A DNA stretch of 64,000 nt from the NCBI GenBank assembly GCA_013054445.1, contig JAAMPI010000007.1, positions 1 to 64,000 of the forward strand, written 5' to 3'. How positions within the stretch are numbered: position 1 is the stretch's first letter; the number at the start of each line of letters is the position of its first letter. This document shows positions 44,807-56,608 of the stretch, one piece after another. This DNA comes from Cudoniella acicularis (lineage: Eukaryota > Ascomycota > Leotiomycetes > Helotiales > Helotiaceae). The notes below the pieces were generated by a model. It had not been told where the DNA came from. It worked only from the letters and a program-made list of their open reading frames with translations, and did no database searches. A program made the translations under genes and the position numbers.

Positions 44807-46624
44807 ATGGAGACTTTCCCAAACTCGGGAATTCTGGTGGAGGCGGAGGCGTTCGACGACTTCGGCGGCTGGGTGCTGGACTCGCAGTTTGACCTGGAAA
44901 TGGGCTCGCCGTACCTCCTCGCCCACGGCAATGGACGGCCCGTTGCGGATGCGACAACTGCCATCTCGATCACGGATGCAGGTCAATACAATGTCTGGGT
45001 TCGCGCCAAGGATTGGGTTCCTGGCCATCACCCGGGGAGATTCACGCTCGCCATCAACGGAAAGCCGCTCGATGCCGTCTTTGGCGCGAACAACAGGGAC
45101 TGGGCCTGGCAGCTTGGGGGCAGTGTGCAACTCCCCGCCGGTGAGACGCGACTTGCGTTGCACGACATGACTGGGTTCTGCGGACGTTGCGATGCCATCT
45201 TCTTCAGCCGCGACGATACATCGTCCCGGTCCCCGCCTAACGCCATCGATGAGCCGACCCGCGCATGGCGGCGGCGGCTACGCGGCCTACCCGACAAGCC
45301 TGTCGATGCGGGGACCTTTGATGTCGTGGTTGTTGGTGGTGGGGTGCCGGGGTGCGCGGCTACTTTGACAGCGGCACGACTAGGAGAGCGTGTAGCCCTC
45401 GTCCAGGACCGTCCCTATCTCGGTGGCAATGCGAGTTTGGAGATTGGACTCTCACCGCGTGGCATGAACAGGCCGTTGATCAGCGAGCTCTCGCAGCGCC
45501 ATAGCAATGGCGACTTGTACGCAAAGCAGTTGCTCGATGCCGAGCCGAATGTAACCCTCTTCCTCGAGCACACCGTTTACAATACCACCGTCGTTGACTC
45601 GACCATCGTCTCACTCGACGCTCGCGATGCCCGCACCGGACGAGAGATCCGCCTCTCGGCCCCAGTGTTCATTGACTGCTCCGGAAAAGCCATCCTCGGA
45701 TTATATTCGGGCGCAGAAACGCTTTACGGGCAAGAGTCCAAGGCAGACTACGGCGAGAGCCTCGCCCCAGAACAGGCCGATAACATGCATCATGGGCACA
45801 CGGTCTTTTTCCGGACTCGAATGGCTGACTCGTCGGTCCCCTTCCCCTCTGTACCGTGGGCCAGTGAAGTTGCGAAAGACTTCTCCGACTTGCGTGGTCA
45901 GCTCGAGAAGCCCGGTCTCGAGAATGGACCTGGGCCTCTCGTCATCCCTCCAAATTTTGTTCCCGACCCGACCATGAGCCTACGAATGAAGGGGCCTCTC
46001 ACCCACTTTTGGGAGTACGGCCAGTGGCTTGATCCTTATACGGAGGGCGAGCACATCCGCGACCACCTTCTCCGCGCCATCTATGGCACCTTTTCCAACG
46101 TAAAGACAATGGAGCCCGAAACCTACGCGAATCTCGAGTTTGATTGGGTGGCTTATGTCCCTGCACAGGGAGAGTTCCGGTGATATAAGGGCGACTACAT
46201 CCTCACCGAGACCGATATCCGCAATCACAGACCATTCTCGGATGCCGTGGTGCAGAATGGAGGGGCTTTTTGTTTGCACTACCCGGGCGACAAGAAGTAT
46301 GACTTTCGCCTCAAGGCTTGGGAATGGGACGAGCGAGACAAGAAGCCTTACGATATCCCGTTTCGCTGCCTCTATTCCGTTAATATCTCGAACTTGATGA
46401 TGGCGGGAAAACACATAAGCACTACACATATTGGGGGCTCTAACGCCAAGTTCATGGCCAACGGCGGACAGCACGCCATCGCTACGGCAACTGCGGCTCA
46501 CCTATGCAACAAGTACAAAATCGGACCTCGAGGCATTTACGAGGACCACTTGCCGGAGCTGAAGGCTACAGTCCTGAGCCAAGGCCATAGCGTTTGGGAT
46601 AGAAAGGCAGACAACCGATTATAG
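44807..46624 (+). pseudogene. FAD-dependent oxidoreductase with N-terminal beta-sandwich domain, one nonsense codon
   Basis: Intron-less frame of 605 codons. Residues 1-150 look like a golvesin/carbohydrate-binding-like beta domain (YNVWVRAKDWVPGHHPGRFT, GFCGRCDAIFFS). Residues about 165-600 are a FAD_oxidored (PF12831-type) domain: VVVVGGGVPGCAATLTAARLG (dinucleotide fold), YLGGNASLEIG, FIDCSGKAILG and the C-terminal YSVNISNLMMAGKHIS...GGSNAKFMANGGQHAIATA. A TGA at 46181-46183 stands where CGA (Arg in EFRRYKGDY) would be expected, cutting off the last 147 residues including the conserved FAD-contact end. Everything else is intact, so the loss is recent or, less likely, read through. The substrate is unknown; relatives occur in polysaccharide or small-molecule oxidation. 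Confidence 0.75.
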
Positions 46625-47038
46625 CGTTCCCCACACTTTTTTTTGGCCGAAGTTGATACACGGCAATGATTTTAAAGGGGGGGGGGGGATTCGAAATTAT
46701 ATTACTTAGTACCAAATCGATCAATGTTCTTGATTTTCGGTATAGTTTTGTTGATGCTATTATTGACTTGTGATTCGTGAAATATATTCTAAATAACAAG
46801 TGTAAAGCATCTGGCTCGATTAACGTGCAAGGTAAGCTATGTGTGAATTGAGTTACAAAGTATCGGGGCATTTCTGCCAAGTCTTTCTTTTTTAGGTATG
46901 AAAGCACTTTTAAGCAAAAAATAAGCATGAGAAACTGAATATAAAACGAGTTAGTAAGAAATTCTATCCAGGCAGCTGTTTATCAGTATGACGATCCGTT
47001 ATTTCCTATAGCTTCCGTCGTCACGTGAACTTATCCGC
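46625..47038. other. Intergenic AT-rich spacer
   Basis: Begins with a short poly-G run (46677-46688) after the FAD gene. No gene is visible. Confidence 0.5.
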
Positions 47039-47683
47039 TGTAACAGTCGACGTAGTCGGAGGGCAGCAGGAGGGATCACAATACAACAGAGCAAGTAACA
47101 CGCGGTCAACTATAAAGGATGCTTTTTGAGGATACAAGTAGATTGCTGAGTAAAGGTATATATAAGTGTATAGAGATAAAACTCATGTCACGGCCTGCTG
47201 CGCCGGCGCGTCGAGCCTTAGGCATTTTGGACACGTGACCTCTGCTATGTATATAGATGCTGATTCTCTCAGCTCTCCTTCTCTCCTTAGTTTGTTCTCT
47301 TTGTATAGACAGTTGACTAGGCGAATGGAATTGCTTACCCAGTACTGTTCGTCTTGAGCCGCCACAAGGTTGGTTGGTTGGTTCTGGGCTTGAGGCAGAG
47401 CTTGAGGGGGCTATCTTTGTCACAGACCTGGTTTGACGTACAGTCCTGCGACTAAGGAGACTCAGACAGTGTGGCGCTATATGCGACAGGAGGCTGCGAC
47501 GCAGCCCCTGACCCCTTATCACGTGCCCTCGCTTGCCAGCACTCACCTCCTGTATATAAGGCCCCTTCGGGGCCACCTCTTCCTTCTTCTCTCCTTAGCT
47601 TAGTTTCTTCGTAATATAGCACCTTCTTGCAAATACGTCCCCACGTGACGTCAGGGCCCTCGTGCCTTTGCAGAGCTGTAACA
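47039..47683 (+). mobile_element. Probable solo LTR of a retrotransposon
   Basis: A 645-base block beginning TGTAACAG and ending CTGTAACA, the TG...CA form of LTRs. The interior looks like a fungal LTR: a CACGTG-containing GC block, a TATATAAGG box near 47553 followed by the hairpin GGCCCC-ttc-GGGGCC, then a CT-rich leader. No internal retroelement genes and no second copy lie in the window, and I find no convincing 5-base target duplication. The nine bases GCTGTAACA occur at both outer edges, so another element type with a 9-base duplication is possible. Confidence 0.45.
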
Positions 47684-49304
47684 TCTAGTGAATAGATGTT
47701 TGTATAATCAACGAAGTCATGAAGTGCCGAGAAGATATAGTCAGCGGCTAATTTTAGCCACCTAAACCTAACTAAAGTTAGCTTCTAATAGGCTGGATAG
47801 GAGCTAATAAAGAATTCTGGTACAGAGGCTAAAACGGATCCTGGTTTCGAGGGTAAGAGACTGAAAATAAAATATTCCTAGAGAGAAACTCTAAGAGTAA
47901 AGGACTTTAATAGGATTAAAAGGGGAATTACTAAACCTATTTTTAATCTCTAAAAAACTAACCTCTTAGTCAATCATAGCTACAAACCCTCCTCCCAAAC
48001 GAAGAAGCGAAAGGTTAAGCAGAAGGAAGACTACCCTAATTAATAAAGCTCACGAACTTACAGAGTTCTACGAGGTAGACGTAGCACTTATTATCCGTAG
48101 CCGTAAGAGTAGTTAATATTTTACTTACAATTCTCTCGATCTCGAGTCTTGGCCACCGTCTAAAGAGCAAATCGTACGAAGCACCTGCCGGCGGTCCTTG
48201 TGGTCTTTTCGTCCAATATTTAGGTCCGATATTCCAGACACTTTATCACTCAACATCGTGTAATAGATCTCGGTCGGAATTAGCTTGCGCAAGGTTTTTG
48301 GTATATGAGGGTGGATGCCCTTGCTCTTGAGGGTCTTTTGTAAAGGAATTGATGTAAAAGTGGTTGAATAACACGTCGTACAAAAGGTAGTGTTTTGGGT
48401 AACACGATTTAGTGATTTTGGTATTATTGCACGAACTTCGCTACGAGTGAAGACCTCGCCGAGTAACGCTGGACATATCTCACCGGGCGAGGGGATAGCC
48501 TATGCTCAGGATACGCTACGACCAGAAACACACCCAGCCCGCATACATCTGCAGAATGCACCAGGGAAGAATACGAATGGTCGAGTACAAATGGTCTAAG
48601 GTAATTCTCTAGGCATCAAGGTCACGCGGGCCGGGAGGGTCTCTAGTCACAGCGTAGGAGATAATATAGAACCCAATTTGGCCTCCTATGTGATCCGGCT
48701 ATAGTTTCCTTGCCGGAATTTGCCCAGGAATTCGTTTGTACTCCCTTACAGGGTTCCTGCCGGAGCTGATTTTATATCCTTTTATCAAAGAGCACGTGAC
48801 TACTAGCCTTAGTTAGCCGTACAATTTCACTAACATCAATTCAGCGTTATCGTATTTGCATATATGATCGCTCTTTACTTAGTGATTCGTTAAAACTGGC
48901 TTCATCGCGGTGTATCTTGTTGCACTGCAAGGTTGCTTTCAACGTGGCGAAGTTCAATTTGTTCTACACCTGCGGAGACCGCAGTAGCCTTTTCGCACAG
49001 CCACAAGACTGGTATTCTCAGTAAGATTTTATGAGCCTATATGTAGACTTCCTCGTAGGCTAGACTAGTGTTGAGTTTTCTGAAACTTTAACTTACGATA
49101 TATCGAAGGCCACCCGGTTCTTCATATTCGGGTTTTTTGCCAGTAATATATCGGAACAGAGTCAAGGGATCGAAATCCGGACAGGGACCGGGGTATCAGT
49201 GCCCGGCAGTTGTGTGTCAGCAGTGCGGTACGGAGCCTCGCATTATCACGAACTTTCCTGCAGTTTGAGCGCGAAAATTTGCGCACACCAATGTTATATT
49301 TAAG
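47684..49304. other. AT-biased region without supported gene
   Basis: Short plus-strand open stretches (48390-48599) lack any family sign. The last 300 bases are the presumed promoter of the SesA-like gene. The TTAG-rich block 47740-48130 looks RIP-mutated. Confidence 0.4.
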
Positions 49305-51550
49305 ATGCTTGATCCACTAACAGCACTCGGCGTTGTCGGCAACATCGTCCAGTTCCTCGACTTTTCAATAGGGCTCGTTGGAAAAGCAAAAGACATCTAC
49401 AAGTCCGTAGATAGCAGCCTCGCTGAAAATCTTGACGTTGAAAAGGTGGTGGAAACGGTAAAGATTCTGCAATCGAGGTTGTGCACAGAAAATAAGGCTA
49501 GGCCGGAATATGATAGCGAGATGGAGGGTTTGTTGGAAGGATTGTGCTCAAGTTGCGGCGCCACGGCTCAAGAGCTACTCGCCGTTCTGGAAACAATGAA
49601 AATTAAAGGGAAGAAGACGGCTTGGAAAAGTATGCGTCAAGCGATCAAAGCTATCAAGGGCGAGGAGGTCGTGTTAGAAATTACTAAACGACTCGCTCAC
49701 TTCCGAGAGGTACTTGAAATGACGATTCTCGTCGATTTAAGGTTCGCTGAGTCGCTAACAAATGCTCTTTGTGAAAACTGCTGAGTCGTCTCCAGGGAGA
49801 AAATTGACCTTCAACTCGTGGCCAATTCTAAGAAGTTTGAAACACTCGAGACAAGCACGCAAGGCATCATTCTTGCAGTTCTCGAAAATAGAAGCGTCTT
49901 CAATACCGCAATAGAGGCACAATCAGGAGAATTGAAAAATATTTACGAGAACCAGGAATCAAAATCCGCTGCTCGACACGAGGGTATGAAAGCAAAGATG
50001 ATAGAGGTAGTTACCAAGACAAGTGAACAACAGATTCACCAACACGAAACAACACGGGGAGAAATTGCGCAAAGAGCAGCAAACGAAGCCGTTAAGTTAA
50101 AGGTCTACATGGACAAACGCACGGATGAGATAAAAGCCCTGATCAAAGAGACCTGCGAAGCAAAGGGAACCAAAGAACGAATGCAACTAAAGGAAAAGAC
50201 TAATGCAGCTGCCGCATCATTAGTCGCCATGGACTTGATCTACGACAACCTAATGGTATATAGCCTAATATTCAAATAACTAAACCCTGCTAACTAGAAA
50301 AGGGAATCCTTGCAAAGTATAATCCGCATCACGACCGACAGTCTTGGAAGCTTAGACCGTATTCCGATGGCAATGAACAAATGGTTATAGATGGATCCAG
50401 GCCATCTCTCGTGATAAATCATCTACCTGGTTCTTCATCTTCTACAAATGGGTCGGTCAGCAATCTGTCAATGTGCCCAAGTGCTCATTCCGTGGATGCT
50501 ACTACATCTCCTACGACCGAATATGCGGCTTTGGGTTCGAGTCTACCACATAGGCATAGTCAAGGGAATTTTAGCCCTTTTCAGAACAACGACGAGTACA
50601 CAGAGCCACGACAAATGCATAACCCGAGTCTTTCCGCGGCCTGGGATAGTCAGACCTCGCAAAAACAGAGTCCTCGGCCACACAGTGACTACCGACCAAA
50701 TTCTGTTCCACCTTTCCACGGTGCACCTTGGCCCGGAATTCCTCTACCTCAAGTAATGTACTCCCCTGGAAACCAAACTCAAGGACCGGAACACCCATAC
50801 TACTACCCTCCAGCGAACGATCCCCGTCCTAAATTTCAACCATATGGCCCTTGGTCGCAAACAGAACCAGAAGATCTTACTTTCGACCCAGAGGTGGAAA
50901 AAAAGTTGTTGGGTATTGAAGAAATGATGAAAACCCAGAAATTAGATTTCGAACGGGCTCAGCAAGAAACGGCGAGGAAAGAGGTAAAGGCACTGAAAGA
51001 AATGGCAGAAAGAGAGGCAAAAGCATTGAAAGAACTGGCAGAGAGAGATGCAAAAGAGGCAGCTGCAAAAGCTAAGGCAGAAGCAGCTAAGCGACAAGCA
51101 GCAGAAAAGGCCGAATGGGAAAAAAAAGATTTTTGATGAGAAAGAATACCTAAACAAGAAAGCCGCTGAAGAAAAAGCCATGTGGGAGAAGATGCTGGAG
51201 GAAGAAAAAAAGGCCGCGTTTGCTACAGGCACTGAGAGAGCAAGAAAAGAGATGGAGGCGGAGCGGAAGGAAGTAGAAGCCGAACTTGCTGAAGGAGAGG
51301 CCAAAGCTGCAATCAAGCGCGAACTGGAAAAACTCAAAGAAGAAGCGGCGGTAGAGGCACGAAAGTTGAGAGAGGAGGAGAAGGCACTAACAGAAATTGA
51401 TTTAAGAGCACGACATATAATGATACCATGGCCTTCGTTATGGAAAAAAGCATGACAGGAACAGTGGGTCTGGCAAGATCTGCCTTTTCAAAATTTGGGG
51501 AGGTAAAAGGGCCCATATTTGAGTTTAAGCAGCCTGCAATCAAGTCCTGA
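49305..51550 (+). pseudogene. SesA/HeLo-like N-terminal domain protein with long coiled coil, disrupted
   Basis: The ATG at 49305 opens LDPLTALGVVGNIVQFLDFS, the standard start of fungal STAND-associated SesA/HeLo-like N-terminal domains. A TGA at 49782 breaks the frame. It then continues to an intron at 50256-50302 (CTAAC branch site) and a Pro/Ser/Tyr-rich linker. From about 50890 it is a Lys/Glu/Ala coiled coil of around 200 residues, and it ends GPIFEFKQPAIKS. The second exon needs removal of one A in the eight-A run at 51120-51127 and a small correction near 51414. About 730 residues when repaired on paper. Such proteins signal to or regulate cell-death effectors. The TGA fits CGA to TGA, while the other two breaks could be sequencing errors. 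Confidence 0.65.
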
Positions 51551-52560
51551 TGTTTGTATTGGATATACTTAAGTATATGCGGACGTATGAGTCGAATGGA
51601 TTCGTAATAGGTCTATTACGCCACACTCATCAAGTGGCATAGTAGTTACTATGCTACGAAGGACAAGCGATTATTATAATGACCATTTTCCGTGGACTCT
51701 AGTAGTTTATTATATTTTAATTGATATTTGATTGTGAGGAATTAATAAAGGGAGAGAAGTGAGAGCTAGGATGTTACGCGAGCTTTATACCCCACGAAAG
51801 CGGCGGTGGGCCCGTGCACGCGCCTTGCCCAATACGGGCGTTGCGGTTTCCGTATACAGGCTTACTGTCTAGTCCTTAACTATTTAAAGCTTTAAAGTTA
51901 ATATATTATATAAAAAATTATAACTTAAATTTAAATTCTTTTTAAACTCGATTTTATAATTAATCTTATAATATAAAAGAAGGGTATTAGAAGTTACTTT
52001 AAAGACGTTATTTAAACCTTTTTAAACCTTTTCTTTTAATAGCTCTTAATTTATAATAATATAATTGATTTTATATATACTTATAATAAAAGCTTTTTTT
52101 TATCTTTATATATAAAGTAGTATATTAATATTATATTTATTTTATATATATTTATTATAATCTTTAGTTTAAGCTTAAGTTTTTAATATTATTTAAGCTT
52201 ATATAACTTATTAATTAAAGTCTTCTTTTTAATTAATTCTTTAATTATCTTATTTAAAGCTTTTTATTTATCTAATAATTAAATATAGTTAAAGAGAGTT
52301 AAGATATATAGAAGGGAAAAAAAAGATANTANNNNANGAGTGTTATAGCGTACGCAAGTAGTATAAATCAAGTAGTACTCTCTGTTCTTAGAATTANCGA
52401 CGAAGANNAGAAGAAGCTAGATATAGGAAGGACTCGTTTTGGCTTGGGCGCACGGTAAAAAGAATTTCGATAGATTTTGAAATGCGCATTGCAGGACGAT
52501 ACTCTGATTTGCTGGTCCAATCAAACCGATAAGAAGGGATAGGAAAGAAGAATTCAAGAA
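51551..52560. other. AT-rich, RIP-like block with ambiguous bases
   Basis: 51880-52320 is nearly pure A/T, with TTTAAAG and TATATA runs. Ambiguous bases at 52328-52336, 52397 and 52407-52408 cluster at its edge, as in the other decayed repeats. No gene. Confidence 0.6.
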
Positions 52561-54537
52561 GTGAACATCTTATCTGAAGCTTCCCAACAGCTCGCAGTGC
52601 GGAATGTCGAGGCGTATATCATGACAGACTTGTCTAGCATAATGCGCGACATCCTCCGTCCTGGCACATCAATATCTGATGGACATCTCCACAGAGTCGT
52701 GCTGGCGTCCACAATTGACAATCGAGATCTCAAGCATTTGGTGAAGAGATATACAGTAGCCGATTCGATAAACAAAATTTCCTCACTAATCCGTACACAT
52801 GGAAAAACAGCTAAAGAGATAGGAACCAGCATTGGTGTTTTGGTTATCTGTTTGTGTGTTGGAGGTGGAAAAAGGAGGGTGGTCGTCGGCGATGGATACC
52901 GCTGGTGCCAAAGAGACATTGATTAGTAATGATATTAATCACGTGGTCATGAGAGGAAATCACCAGAGAAATCTTGAAACCCAAAAAGCAATTCATCCCA
53001 TCAGCACGATGCCATCATTGTGGAGACTCCGTACGCACAACGTTGCTTTTTTATCTTCACTTCTCTTAGGTCAGCCCACCCAAGTACTCAAAGTCACCAA
53101 CCACCACTCTGCTCTCCAACCAACTTCCCCAGAATCTCTTCGTGTGCCATTTTCGTCGCGGTGCGCGCATCGCGAAATGAGGTCCCAAGCACCGAGCGCA
53201 TAAACAGAACCCCTTATTTTGTGCCGCCTTCGCCTTCATAATTTCGCGAATGGGGGAATCAAACGCCGTCTTATTCTTGTCGAATCGCTCGGTGCCCAAA
53301 CCAGACCATGCAATCCTCCCCTGAAGAGATCATTATCGCTAATGTATGCTTAATAGGCCCGGATGCCATGTGATTCCTGGAAACTTTTTCCGTGGGTAGG
53401 GTATCAGCTCGCAGACGACATGCTTTTTGTTGCAGCCTAAACAATGCGAAAACAACAACAGGTAGCTAAGTCGAAGGCATTCCCAGTATCTCTCGAGTTC
53501 AGCTGAGGATTTAAAGAAAAAAAAGACTCCCTATCTGCGGCTCGGCGTTTGCACAGCTCCGAACCGTTCAGCAGCAAAAGAAAGGTCTAGACCTGTCAAA
53601 TCATTATCAGATCAAAAGAGGAAATACCGCAAACCTAATCCGGTTTGTCATCTGTGGTACCTGCAGCATATCGTCTCCATACGCCCCACCCCGCAAGGGC
53701 TTTTTACCAGGGTAAGCGACCCCCTTGGAGCCAAGTAATCGCCTTGACCAACCGTTATCCTTCTTCCTCCCCTCATCGCGCTCAATACGGGATGCATCAA
53801 TTTTCAATAGCCCTCTCGACTTTTCCTAGCCACTCATTTGTCGGTATGTCCGGTCGTTTCTCTTTCTGGAGGTTGTAGCTGCCTGCTGCACCCGAGGCTT
53901 TGGGAAAGATGGTTCCTCCCCGCCTCAAGCACATTGACCTCCCTAAATATACTATCAGTTTTACTAATCTCATTCCAAAAACTATTCGGTTTATCCAATG
54001 ATACGCAAGGCTCTCCGCATGCTTCTCAGCTGGAAACTCAGGAAAGAGTTTAGAAAATCATCTTTGGGATTCCACAAGTCTCATCCACAATCAACATGAT
54101 CATGGAAGACAAGATCTGTTTTATTCTACGGAAGATCTACAAATTTCTCTCCATTCCATACAGTGTATTATTTTCCAATACTGGCCTCGGTTTCTGAACG
54201 TGATCGGTCTGCATATATCAAACACAACTTCGCCTCAGCTCCGCAGACCACATCGACCCACCGAGCGCTTGGTCATCACAACCAGCACCACTTTTGACCT
54301 TTCCATTTACCCAAATTAGCCAAGCTTTCAAAATGATCCCTAAACGGGGCACAGCTCTCCTATGCACCCGTATCGAAGGGCGATGCAATCTAAGGACATA
54401 ACAAAAGCTGCTCACCACCCACTTTGAGGAGGTAAGGCCAAACGACTTTTCATCACTCTTTCTGAAATTTCGGTTTCCTCTCTTGACGTATACGTCTAGT
54501 CATTCGTTTAATTTCTGTTCATTGTTCTAATTCTAAT
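52561..54537. other. Intergenic upstream of the glucanase gene
   Basis: A plus-strand open stretch from ATG 52621 to 52926 (about 100 residues) has no recognisable domain and is overlapped by an equally long opposite-strand frame, so I do not call it. 52930-54537 shows no coding signs; a CT-rich leader precedes 54538. Confidence 0.4.
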
Positions 54538-56608
54538 ATGTCGCCTTCCCGCATTATGAAAGCAGGCGCTCTTGCGCTTGCCTGTGCGAGTACAGTCACT
54601 GCGATTCAACAATATACCTTAGATCCTACCGATAACTATGCAGGAAGTAACTTCTTTAACATGTTTGACTTTTGGTCGGTATGTATCAACATCAACCTAT
54701 GTGAGTTCAACTAATTTTCACTAGGGACTTGATCCAACCGCCGGTTATGTTCAATATCAGACTGAAGCATCTGCACTGTTAAGCACATTTGGAGGGCCTT
54801 TGGCTTCATACAGCAACAACCAAGCATACATCGGAGTTGATTACTGGAACCAATATGATCCCAATGGTGTCGGACGACCAAGTGTGAGGATCGAATCAAA
54901 GAAGTCCTACACTCACGGCCTTTTCGTCTTGGATCTCGCTCACATGCCTGACAATGTCTGTGGAACTTGGCCAGCATTTTGGACTTTCTCAAACACCAGC
55001 TACCCATCACAAGGAGAGATCGATATCTTGGAGAACATCCACGAGCAGACCGTGAGCTTGGAAACTCTTCACACCGCCCCTGGTTGCACTGTCGCCGGAA
55101 ACCAGCTCAGTAATCAACAAACAGACCAGGAGACAACATACAACTGTGATGATCAAGCAACCAGCAGCCCTTACGGATCGCAATACCAATATCAAGGATG
55201 TTCAGCCAGCAACACCAACCCCAACAACTACGGAAAGGCATTCAACTCCGTCGGTGGTGGTGTCTACGCCATGGAATGGACAAGCGATGTTATCCAGATC
55301 TGGAACTTCTCACCAGGCAATATTCCCGCTGATCTCCTTGCCGGAACACCCGATACCAGCGGATGGGGACTTCCAGCATTCACAACAGCTCAAGGATCTT
55401 GCGACATTGATTCTCACTTCCAAGACCACAAGGTTGTCATCGATACCACATTCTGCGGAAACTGGGCCGGCCAAGATGTTTTCTGGCAGGCAACTAGCTG
55501 TTATAATAAGGAATTATACCCAACTTGCGCTTCTTACGTTGCTGCTAATCCTGGTGCTTACTCGGGTGCGTACTGGCTCATCAACAGCTTGAAGGTCTAC
55601 AAGAAGACAACTGTTGCTTCTTCGTCTAGCAGCAGGTAAGTAGTATTTCCGCAATGGTGGAATTCGGCTAACGATGAGTTTCTAGCTCCTCTTCTTCCAC
55701 TGCCGCTCCCTCAAGCAGCTCCACAGTTGGTTCATCAAGCAGCTCTTCATCTATTCCGACTGGCTCCTCCGTCGCTCCATCAAGCTCTACCAGCGGTCCA
55801 GTCTACACCAACTCCAGCTCATCAGCTACAGTCCCAACCGGCTCAACAACCTCAACTGTTTACACCACCTCCGTGTACACTATTCTCAGCTGCGCCGCAA
55901 CTGTCACAAACGTATGTGCATATCATCCACCCAACCCTTCGGGCCCTTCCCATTGACCGACTTCGTTTGGTAAAACAAAAGCTAACACGCGTCACATAGT
56001 GTCCTTTGAACTCCGTCACAACAGAAATCATTCCTCTTTACACAACCGTCTGCCCCATTGCCCAGGCCGCTGGAACAGCAACTTCAACCGCAATCGTAGC
56101 CCCAACAACAATACCTGCGACAACAGCTGCAACACTGCCATCAACATCAGTCATCTACCAGACGACCGTCTACACTGTTCTTTCTTGCCCGCCTACCGTT
56201 ACCAACGTTCGTTCTCCTTTCTTCCTTCATCCCTCATCCCTAGCCACCTCCCATACCCCTGAAACCAAAACTAATAAAACACAGTGCCCCCTCAACCAAG
56301 TAACAACCCAAATCCTCACCACCACCGCCGTCTACTCCCCCAAGACCATCATCCCCGCCGGCCCCGTCTTCACCTACACAACACTAAGCCAAGGCTTCAA
56401 CGCAACAGTCACCGCTCCTATCGGCAGCGGAAAGGGTAGCTTGCCCAAGGGCTCTCCTGCTGGTACTGGTATTGGAGGAGGAAGCCAGACCGCCGGTGTG
56501 GTTGCTAGTACGAGTCCGATTGTGTTGGTTACTGGTGCTGCGGGGAGTTTGAGGGTGGGCGGATTGTTGGTTGTGGGTCTAGTGGGGGCGGTGGCGTTGA
56601 TGTTATAG
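54538..56608 (+). CDS. GPI-anchored GH16 endo-1,3(4)-beta-glucanase
   Basis: Five exons: 54538-54678, 54725-55635, 55686-55911, 56000-56206, 56285-56608 (introns 46, 50, 88 and 78 bases). 602 residues. A signal peptide (MKAGALALACASTVTA, after six extra N-terminal residues) is followed by the GH16 domain from about residue 25 to 340, with catalytic motif GEIDILENIHEQ (ExDxxE). A Ser/Thr-rich stalk and two related Cys-containing repeats (VYT-LSC--TVTN-CPLN) follow, then a C-terminal hydrophobic tail with small residues before it, as for GPI attachment. It should cleave mixed-linkage or beta-1,3-glucan at the cell wall. Intact and the best-preserved gene of this end. Confidence 0.9.

Noticed and set aside
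52561..52926. Open stretch of about 120 codons without an initial ATG
   Set aside because: No domain, and the opposite strand carries an equally long frame, so coding potential cannot be claimed.
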